Assembly: GCA_021734865.1 (NCBI GenBank)
Contig: JAIPIC010000016.1
Span: 1-34,722 of the forward strand
Direction of reading: 5' to 3'
Origin: Candidatus Woesearchaeota archaeon
GTDB taxonomy: Archaea > Nanobdellota > Nanobdellia > Woesearchaeales > JAIPIC01
Length of the DNA: 34,722 bases
Shown: positions 29,491 to 34,722 of the stretch, piece by piece
Position numbering within the stretch: the first letter of the stretch is position 1
Layout of the letters: each line of letters starts with the position of its first letter
Notes under the pieces: generated by a model
Databases searched by the model: none
Seen by the model: the letters and a program-made list of their open reading frames with translations, nothing else
Told to the model about the DNA's origin: nothing
Translations under genes and position numbers: made by a program

Positions 29491-29670
29491 ATGGCAAAGA
29501 AACCAAAAAGATTCCTAGACAAGGACGGAAAGTATGCTTGGAAATTTGAAGACTCTGTAGTTGAGGTAGTTGAAGAAAAAGACCTCAAAAAAGAAGAGAA
29601 AAAAGAAGTAGAAAAAGCAATCAAAGAAGTCAAGAAGAAGTCTAAGAAAAAGAAAAAATCTAAGAAGTAG
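29491..29670 (+). CDS. Small lysine-rich protein
   Basis: This 59-residue protein starts MAKKPKRFLDKDGKYAWKFE and then has an acidic/basic stretch (EVVEEKDLKKEEKK) and a poly-Lys tail (KKKSKKKKKSKK). The composition resembles phage capsid-adjacent spacer or tail-completion proteins with charged, unstructured tails. No catalytic motif is present. It lies between decoration and connector genes. Confidence 0.6.
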   Translation: MAKKPKRFLDKDGKYAWKFEDSVVEVVEEKDLKKEEKKEVEKAIKEVKKKSKKKKKSKK

Positions 29671-29682
29671 GCCAAGTAAACC

Positions 29683-30507
29683 ATGGCATATACAACTGAA
29701 GATTACGTGTACGACAAGGTGGGAGTCACCACTGACCAAATAAGCTCTGCACAAATGACAAGAATTCTAGAAGCTGCAGACGCAGAAGTAGATAGAATCA
29801 TAAAAACAACCTGCGAACCTCATACGACTGTCGAAATATTAAACGGAAACAATTTAAATTATATATATCTCAAAAACTTACCACTCTTATCAGTTTCAGC
29901 ATTAGAGATTGAAGATACTGAAATAAGTATAAGCAAAATAAGATTCTACAAAAACCCTGCAAAAATATGTTTATTAACAAACTCTGAACAAACACAATTC
30001 TACACAGATACAAGTCTAAAAAATATTCGAGTAAAATATAGCTATGGATGGCTCGAAGAAACAACAACCAACACACTAACAACAGGAGCAGAAGTTGCAG
30101 GCTCAGCAGTTGAGATTGGAGTCACAGCAGGAGGGGGTGCAAACTTCACAGTCAATGATTGGGTAAGAATCGTAGGATTCGATGGAAATGAAGAAGTAGC
30201 AAAAGTAACTGCCCAAGGAGACAACTCAATCACTTGCGATTTAGTTCTAGGACACGAAGCAGGGACTACAATTATAAAACTCCAAGTACCTCCGATAGTC
30301 AAACAATTAGCCGGAGTCATAGCTGCAATCATGAGCGCAACATATATGATGGGTAATACTTACACATTCGCAACAGGATATTCGGTACCTGATTATTCAG
30401 TACAGAAAGGAGTACCTTATCCACACTTTAATCGAAATATGGAAGTATGGGTCAAAGAAAGAGACTTCCTAATGAGTCAGATTCCAGAATGGCCAGTCTT
30501 TGCTTAA
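29683..30507 (+). CDS. Head-tail connector (adaptor) protein
   Basis: This is a 274-residue protein. The N-terminal part has ILEAADAEVDRIIKTTCEP, and the C-terminal part has VPPIVKQLAGVIAAIMSATY then NMEVWVKERDFLMSQIP. The layout of short N-terminal helices followed by a beta domain in the middle (TTGAEVAGSAVEIGVTAGGG then VNDWVRIVGFDG) fits the gp6-like/Ad1 connector family of HK97/SPP1-type phages, with an inserted domain at ~130-210. It would join the portal to the tail. The assignment comes mainly from gene order and overall pattern. Confidence 0.65.
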   Translation: MAYTTEDYVYDKVGVTTDQISSAQMTRILEAADAEVDRIIKTTCEPHTTVEILNGNNLNYIYLKNLPLLSVSALEIEDTEISISKIRFYKNPAKICLLTNSEQTQFYTDTSLKNIRVKYSYGWLEETTTNTLTTGAEVAGSAVEIGVTAGGGANFTVNDWVRIVGFDGNEEVAKVTAQGDNSITCDLVLGHEAGTTIIKLQVPPIVKQLAGVIAAIMSATYMMGNTYTFATGYSVPDYSVQKGVPYPHFNRNMEVWVKERDFLMSQIPEWPVFA

Positions 30508-30515
30508 TAGTAACT

Positions 30516-30523
30516 TTTAAAAG
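30516..30523 (+). promoter_or_regulatory. TATA box for the 30545 gene, extended motif
   Basis: TTTAAAAG lies 21 bases before ATG 30545. The 21-base stretch after it matches the 18165-18185 stretch at 17 positions, including AATAATGTGTA, so these two promoters probably share regulation. Confidence 0.7.
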
Positions 30524-30544
30524 GAACAATAATGTGTATAATGT

Positions 30545-30652
30545 ATGGCAAAAAATAAAAAATGGTTCAGTACTGGCTGGTTAGTCTTTTGGATATTATT
30601 CTTCTGGCCTGGAGCAATCATTTATCTATTAATCAAATGTGGAGACAAATAA
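30545..30652 (+). CDS. Tiny single-span membrane protein
   Basis: This 35-residue ORF has the leaderless promoter described above. It reads MAKNKKWFSTG then a hydrophobic segment (WLVFWILFFWPGAIIYLLI) and a charged end (KCGDK). A single membrane span is clear. It interrupts the connector genes. It may be a small membrane modulator, for example holin-antiholin or exclusion, but this is only suggested by topology. Confidence 0.6.
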   Translation: MAKNKKWFSTGWLVFWILFFWPGAIIYLLIKCGDK

Positions 30653-30657
30653 AACTG

Positions 30658-30665
30658 TTTAAATA
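30658..30665 (+). promoter_or_regulatory. TATA box for the 30687 gene
   Basis: TTTAAATA preceded by ACTG lies exactly 21 bases before ATG 30687. Confidence 0.8.
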
Positions 30666-30686
30666 GATTCTAAACTTAAAATATTT

Positions 30687-31058
30687 ATGGCAGTAAGCGA
30701 TTTAGGAATAGTCGAAGCAGACTTCACAGACAACGCACTAGCAGATTTAGGTCAGACAGTGAGTCGAACACCAATAACTGTAGTTCTAGATAATGAGAGT
30801 GGTGCACCAACATTCACAACAGGAACTCCCGCGAATATTACAGCAATATTCACAAAAAGAAACCAAAACTATGACTGGGCAAAAGAAGGGCTTTTCGATG
30901 GAGGAGATGCCTTTATGCAATTCGACAAGGACCAGGCAATGAATAAAGACGATAGAATAACATTCAATGGAGAAAAATTCCGGGTAGATAATATTGTAAC
31001 AAGGCAAGCAGGCGGAAATGGGCTATTCAAAAGCTGCAATCTTTTCTTAATTGAATAA
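30687..31058 (+). CDS. Head-tail stopper/connector
   Basis: This 123-residue protein has a beta-rich body (LGQTVSRTPITVVLDNESG, then AIFTKRNQNYDWAKEGLFDG and DRITFNGEKFRVDNIVTR) of the type seen in head-tail stopper and adaptor proteins. It lies between a connector and the HK97 gp10-like gene, which is the expected site. It has its own leaderless promoter. Confidence 0.6.
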   Translation: MAVSDLGIVEADFTDNALADLGQTVSRTPITVVLDNESGAPTFTTGTPANITAIFTKRNQNYDWAKEGLFDGGDAFMQFDKDQAMNKDDRITFNGEKFRVDNIVTRQAGGNGLFKSCNLFLIE

Positions 31059-31063
31059 AACCC

Positions 31064-31071
31064 TTTAAATA
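31064..31071 (+). promoter_or_regulatory. TATA box for the 31100 gene
   Basis: AAAACCC plus TTTAAATA lies 28 bases before GTG 31100. This gives a predicted short leader of about 7 nt, a departure from the otherwise fixed 21-base spacing. Confidence 0.75.
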
Positions 31072-31099
31072 AAAACATAGTCTTATTCTAGTAAGTCAA

Positions 31100-31465
31100 G
31101 TGACTGGAGAAGACCAAGTGGCACAAGAACTATTAATGAAAGGTATAGCGAATGATTTACTTAATGAAATTGTCAAAGCATGCCCTGTAGACAATGGATT
31201 TCTAAAGAATTCTATCAAAATCAGAGTAGAAAAAAATAAGCTAGTTATCTCAATGTTACCTTATGGCGAACATGTCGAATATGGTACTAATCCTCATACA
31301 ATCAGACCCAAAGACAAAAAAGCGTTAGCATTCTCAGTGGATGGAAAAAAGATTATAAGAAAAAGTGTACAGCATCCTGGAACAAGACCTAACCCATTCG
31401 TAAGAAAAACAATACACCAAACACTCCCAAAAATTATTGCTGAAAATATCGAGAGGTTTGCATGA
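31100..31465 (+). CDS. HK97 gp10-like tail/neck completion protein
   Basis: This is a 121-residue protein from GTG 31100. It reads VDNGFLKNSIKIRVE, PYGEHVEYGTNPHTIRPKDK and HPGTRPNPFVRKTI. The pattern of EYGT followed by HxIRPKDKKAL and HPGT-PNPF is characteristic of the HK97 gp10-like family, which closes the head or joins the tail terminator. It overlaps the next gene by 4 nt. Confidence 0.82.
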   Translation: MTGEDQVAQELLMKGIANDLLNEIVKACPVDNGFLKNSIKIRVEKNKLVISMLPYGEHVEYGTNPHTIRPKDKKALAFSVDGKKIIRKSVQHPGTRPNPFVRKTIHQTLPKIIAENIERFA

Positions 31466-32103
31466 CACCATTACAAGAGATGCTCAGATGGGCACGAAAC
31501 AATGATATTCTAACCATCGCAGAAAGGGGCGTAACAACCACAACAGCCACAGGAACATTCGCAGGAGAAACAAGTCTTTTAATTGCAGTCACAAATATCA
31601 AAAATATAAGGTCAATTGTAGTAGACTCTGTGACACTCACACTTGGGACCGATTACGACTATGATGTTAATTTTTCAGACACTACCATAAAAACAAAAAT
31701 CACATTCACGTCAGCACAAACAGGAGCATACGTAGTTACATATGATTATGGAACTGATAAAATCTTCGATGATTATCCTAGAAGTGACTTGAAAATAAAC
31801 TCCTACCCGAGAATGTCTGTAGAGATGATTAGTGAAACAACCGATGCATACGGAATAGGCGGAACAACATTCATCGAGAGTGGACTTTATACATTTGTAA
31901 TCTATGGAGAAGACCAAAAAATGATTAAAGAACGAATGGAGAGCTTAAGACTCAAGCTCAAACAACAAGCAAAAAACTTTTATAATTTCCCCTTTGTAAA
32001 ACCAGTTAACCGGGGTCCAGTAATTAAATCAGACGGTCGAGGCCAAACAATCCTACACGCCAATCAAGACGTAATTGGTATGTTCAAAGTCGACCAAGTC
32101 TAA
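31462..32103 (+). CDS. Tail terminator / completion protein
   Basis: This is a 213-residue protein. It has SLLIAVTNIKNIRSIVVDSV in the first half and then TFIESGLYTFVIYGEDQKMI and LRLKLKQQAKNFYNFPFV in the second. It follows gp10 and precedes the tail tube, the standard place of the tail terminator (neck closing ring). It has a signature beta-sandwich followed by a helical end. Assigned mainly from order. Confidence 0.6.
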   Translation: MTPLQEMLRWARNNDILTIAERGVTTTTATGTFAGETSLLIAVTNIKNIRSIVVDSVTLTLGTDYDYDVNFSDTTIKTKITFTSAQTGAYVVTYDYGTDKIFDDYPRSDLKINSYPRMSVEMISETTDAYGIGGTTFIESGLYTFVIYGEDQKMIKERMESLRLKLKQQAKNFYNFPFVKPVNRGPVIKSDGRGQTILHANQDVIGMFKVDQV

Positions 32104-32117
32104 AAGGGAGGTTAAAA

Positions 32118-33107
32118 ATGGTTTTATCAGGAGCACAGACTTTTATTAAAGCAGCATTCGAGGATGCAGATGTTTGGGGAGAAGCAGCAACAGCAATGAC
32201 AGTTCCGAATAGTACTGAATTCACATTCGGACAAGGAGTAGACTTCACAATTAGTCGAAACAACAACAAATCTCGAGTTTACGGAACAGGCGCAAGAAAC
32301 GCTCAAGAGACAGTAGCACTTCAATACAGCTCAAATGTATCAATTAACGGAACACTAAGTAATGTTTATTGGTTACTCGGAGTCCTAGGAGCAAACGCTG
32401 ACGCAGGATCCGTTGGAGCATATACTCACACTTATACTGAAGCAGATGTAGTACCGACATTCACCGCATGGGCAAGAAGTAGTTTCACTACACCAAAGAA
32501 CGAGTTACTTCGAGGAGTAGTTATTGACAAATTGACTCTAAGCACTGCAGTAAACGAACCAGTGTCATTCAGTCTAGACTGTATGTGTCGATATGATTCT
32601 CTTAATGAAGATTCTGAATCAGCAGTTACAGAAATCGAGAAGATATTCACCTTCGCAGGAGGAGTACTACAGACACCAACAGGAACAACAATCGCAAATA
32701 TCCAAAATATCGGATTGACAATTACAAACAATGCAGAATTAGTCTATCAGACAGGTAGCCGATTCGCAAACGCATATGTAGTTAAGAATCGGGAATATGG
32801 ATTTAAGATGACTGTAGCAGTTTCAGATTATACTCTATTAAGCAGATTATATGACGGAACAACAACCAGCACTGCACCAGGAACAGGAAATGGAGAAATT
32901 GCTAGTTTAACACTAACATTCACAAACAGTAATTCGGATACAATAGTATTCACATTCACTGGAGTACATTTCAACGAGGACTCAAATCCAAGGTCTGCAA
33001 ATGAAGTCATCAAACAAGATATAACTGGTTGGTGCAATGCATTAACTAATTGTGTCTACACAAATGATGTAGAAACTGCACCAGCTGCAGCAACAAACGT
33101 CGATTAA
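32118..33107 (+). CDS. Major tail tube protein
   Basis: This is a 329-residue protein with GGGAGGT (32106-32112) before its start. It has the beta-rich body of tail tube proteins: FTFGQGVDFTISRNNNKSRV, SNVSINGTLSNVYWLLGVLG, then LTLSTAVNEPVSFSLDC, and a late GEIASLTLTFTNSNSDTIVF. It precedes the chaperone and tape measure genes, which marks the tube. Tail tubes of siphoviruses are stacked hexamers round the tape measure protein. Confidence 0.75.
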   Translation: MVLSGAQTFIKAAFEDADVWGEAATAMTVPNSTEFTFGQGVDFTISRNNNKSRVYGTGARNAQETVALQYSSNVSINGTLSNVYWLLGVLGANADAGSVGAYTHTYTEADVVPTFTAWARSSFTTPKNELLRGVVIDKLTLSTAVNEPVSFSLDCMCRYDSLNEDSESAVTEIEKIFTFAGGVLQTPTGTTIANIQNIGLTITNNAELVYQTGSRFANAYVVKNREYGFKMTVAVSDYTLLSRLYDGTTTSTAPGTGNGEIASLTLTFTNSNSDTIVFTFTGVHFNEDSNPRSANEVIKQDITGWCNALTNCVYTNDVETAPAAATNVD

Positions 33108-33110
33108 TTT

Positions 33111-33134
33111 TTACCCCTTTTATTTTTAGGGTAA
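33111..33134 (+). terminator. Hairpin with T-rich loop after the tail tube gene
   Basis: TTACCC (33111-33116) and GGGTAA (33129-33134) pair round a 12-nt, T-rich loop. In archaea a T-rich site with a small stem can reduce transcription. It could attenuate expression of the chaperone and tape measure relative to the tube. Confidence 0.4.
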
Positions 33135-33161
33135 GTCAGAATAACTAAACTAGGAGAAAAA

Positions 33162-33530
33162 ATGGAAGAAACACAAGAAAAAAGGCAAGTGCCAGAGATT
33201 ACATTGAGTGACAACAAGGTCGTTCTACCCACAATGGAAATTCCATTGGTAATCAACGGAGAAACTAAGATGATTGTCCTTCAGAAAATCTCGGCTGGAA
33301 AAAGGCGAGATGTAGCGAAGAAATATCTAAAGACTCAAATCGTTGGAAACCAAATGCAGGGTACAACAGATATGTTGAGCTTTCAGATTGGAATGCTAGC
33401 AAGCGCTATAAAAGAAGCACCATTCGAAATCACTGAAGATGTTATATCAACATTCCCAGATGAAGTAATCGACTACTTGTACGCTCAATACAGTGAGTGG
33501 GCTGGAGATTCGAGTAAAAAAAAAGACTGA
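33162..33530 (+). CDS. Tail assembly chaperone (gpG-like)
   Basis: This is a 122-residue protein ending in AGT-AAA-AAA-AAA-GAC-TGA. It reads EITLSDNKVVLPTMEIPLVI and then KISAGKRRDVAKKYL, NQMQGTTDMLSFQIGMLASA and FPDEVIDYLYAQYSEWAGDS. The place between tail tube and tape measure and the A9 slip site at the end are the marks of a lambda gpG-type chaperone. The -1 product adds a C-terminal domain (33524-33748). Confidence 0.78.
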   Translation: MEETQEKRQVPEITLSDNKVVLPTMEIPLVINGETKMIVLQKISAGKRRDVAKKYLKTQIVGNQMQGTTDMLSFQIGMLASAIKEAPFEITEDVISTFPDEVIDYLYAQYSEWAGDSSKKKD

Positions 33531-33748
33531 TTAAGGAATTTTCAAAAGGACTACATCAAGAAGATATAGAACTTGAAGAGGATTATCTTGACTGGTTTTT
33601 TTTGCATTACTATGGAAAAGGCCCAAGTTTTTGGAGAGCACTTCCAGAAGAAAGCTTGGTAACAATATTGACTCTTGAACATGAGAAAGAGAAAGAATAT
33701 TGGGATACCTGGCAAAAAATAATGAAAGCAACACATGGGGGAAGATAA
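33162..33748 (+). CDS. Tail assembly chaperone, -1 frameshift extension (gpGT-like)
   Basis: After the A9 run (33516-33524), a -1 slip enters an open frame of 74 codons (RLIKEFSKGLHQEDIELEED, then YLDWFFLHYYGKGPSFWRAL, then a helical end) to TAA 33746-33748. The expected product is 195 residues. The extended frame has no start of its own, and its stop overlaps the tape measure ATG. This is the standard gpG-T frameshift arrangement, which sets the ratio of the two tail chaperones. Confidence 0.78.
33516..33524 (+). other. A9 slippery site for -1 frameshift
   Basis: Nine consecutive A bases lie directly upstream of the GAC-TGA end of the 0 frame. Two or more AAA codons in P/A sites can slip back by one. 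Downstream of it lies a T8 run (33597-33604) within TTT codons of the extension. No clear pseudoknot was found by eye. Confidence 0.7.
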
Positions 33749-34722
33749 TGGCTGAACGTTTTGAAATAGAAGTTCCAATTGACATGACTGGAAAAGGATC
33801 TGGTACGGGCAAAGGATCATCTAGTAGTGACTCTAAGGATAATTCAACAGATAAACTAGCAAAAGGGGTATTTGAAGGAGTTAGCATCTTAAAGATTTTG
33901 AGCTCTCTTCTAAAAGACACGGTAAATTTACTCATGCCTTTAGTCAGAGTTTTAAGCATTTTATTGATGGTGATATTTTTGCCACTTATGCCACTAATTG
34001 TGTTTCTTACGAAAGCAATTGCAGATTTTGTCAAAGTCATAACGTCTGGAGGAGCCGAAGGTATAATCGCGTGGTTTATTGGATTACTGACAGTTATAGG
34101 AATAATTTTATTTGCAATATTTGGTGGTTGGATTCTAGGACTCCTTGCATTAGTAGGATTAATAATTATATTTTTTTGGGAGTATATCAAAATTGCTCTA
34201 ATCGCAATATGGGACGCTTTAGTTGCAATTTGGAATGGAATAATTGCAGTTCTACAGTGGGCATGGGAGATGTTAGTGAAGGGATGGTCACTTTTAGGTA
34301 ATGTCGCTATGTGGATTTGGGACAATATTATTAAGCCTGGATTTATGCCTTTTGTAAATGCTGCAATGTGGATATGGGATAAGATTCTAGCTCCAGCATT
34401 CGGAGTATTGAAGGACATCGGTTTGTGGATTTGGAATATCATAAAAACACCTTTTGAGTGGCTAAGAGATGGACTTGTTTCTATGCTCAACACATTAATC
34501 GGAACAGTAAACAAATTAATCCCAGGTAAGAGATTTGACATTCCAAAACTAGCAAGTGGAGGAATTGTAACAAGCCCAACAATAGCAATGATTGGCGAAG
34601 CAGGGCCAGAGGCAGTAATTCCACTAGGAAAAGGCGGAACTGGTGGAAACGTTATAATCAATAATCCAATCATGACGGATAGTAGTTTCATTAAGAAAGT
34701 AACAGACCAAGTGTCAAAGGTT
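33748..34722 (+). CDS. Tail tape measure protein, 5' part (continues at base 2)
   Basis: From ATG 33748 the frame runs to the end of the window without a stop and continues to 172 after circular joining (335 residues). It has a Ser/Gly/Lys-rich head (GKGSGTGKGSSSSDSK), a long hydrophobic middle (ILLMVIFLPLMPLIVFLTKA and IIAWFIGLLTVIGIILFAIF) with repeated W-x-W motifs (MWIWDNI, MWIWDKI, LWIWNII), and the tape measure C-terminus. At 335 residues it is short for a siphovirus tape measure, which suggests a short tail if the length rule holds. The repeated W-I-W units look like internal repeats. Confidence 0.82.
   Translation, partial: MAERFEIEVPIDMTGKGSGTGKGSSSSDSKDNSTDKLAKGVFEGVSILKILSSLLKDTVNLLMPLVRVLSILLMVIFLPLMPLIVFLTKAIADFVKVITSGGAEGIIAWFIGLLTVIGIILFAIFGGWILGLLALVGLIIIFFWEYIKIALIAIWDALVAIWNGIIAVLQWAWEMLVKGWSLLGNVAMWIWDNIIKPGFMPFVNAAMWIWDKILAPAFGVLKDIGLWIWNIIKTPFEWLRDGLVSMLNTLIGTVNKLIPGKRFDIPKLASGGIVTSPTIAMIGEAGPEAVIPLGKGGTGGNVIINNPIMTDSSFIKKVTDQVSKV
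34584..34722. repeat. Right copy of 139-bp terminal direct repeat
   Basis: This is identical to 1-139, as stated for the left copy. The reading frame of the tape measure gene passes through it. It should be removed once when the circular genome is built. Confidence 0.95.

Noticed and set aside
34071-34301. Plus-strand ORF inside the tape measure gene
   Set aside because: It is an out-of-frame translation of the tape measure coding sequence with Cys/Asn-rich nonsense composition and no start signals.
33531-34691. 386-codon open frame on the minus strand
   Set aside because: It is a shadow of the tape measure gene. The plus-strand frame has the GEAGPEAVIPL end and continues across the contig join, while the minus translation shows only hydrophobic runs with no promoter.

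Overview
The window is a complete, circularly closed genome of a tailed archaeal virus (class Caudoviricetes type). Its last 139 bases (34584-34722) repeat its first 139 bases exactly. One reading frame, the tail tape measure gene, runs across the join, so the unique circle is about 34,583 bp. All convincing genes lie on the plus strand. The host is probably an archaeon. Many genes are preceded by an A/C-rich stretch and a TATA box (mostly TTTAAATA) that ends exactly 21 bases before the start codon, which is the archaeal BRE/TATA arrangement that gives leaderless mRNAs. Genes inside operons use Shine-Dalgarno sequences or ATGA/TAATG stop-start overlaps. The 1270-residue surface protein has an amino end and LamG/Ig-like modules of a style I associate with DPANN archaea (Woesearchaeota/Pacearchaeota). 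That host guess is an inference.

Layout. Bases 20970-34722 and then 1-12052 form the morphogenesis module: small terminase candidate, five small accessory proteins and a coiled-coil protein, large terminase, a portal fused to a Mu F-like domain, prohead protease/scaffold, HK97-type major capsid protein, two tandem decoration-like paralogues, head-tail connectors, tail tube, a tail chaperone pair with a -1 frameshift site, a short tape measure, tail proteins and hub. Next come host-contact proteins: glycine-rich adhesin, two permuted NlpC/P60-like enzymes, small membrane proteins and the LamG protein. The module ends in a strong hairpin followed by T8. No sheath gene was seen, so the particle is probably a siphovirus with a short tail.

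Bases 12180-20969 hold a stand-alone small transcription unit and then tightly packed small genes. These include winged-helix regulators, zinc-ribbon proteins, an OB-fold/annealing-type recombination protein, a PD-(D/E)xK nuclease, a SWIM protein, a YkgJ-like cysteine cluster protein and a ParB-DNA methyltransferase fusion. No polymerase, primase, helicase, integrase or reverse transcriptase was found, so genome replication must rely on the host.

The most unusual features are: a 67% GC patch of NNC codons at the end of the 14860-15267 gene that looks like the variable region of a diversity-generating retroelement with no reverse transcriptase in the genome; structured non-coding stretches at 14625-14859 and 20770-20969; a virion gene cut by one in-frame TGA; a zinc ribbon split between two frames; and a highly uniform promoter architecture.
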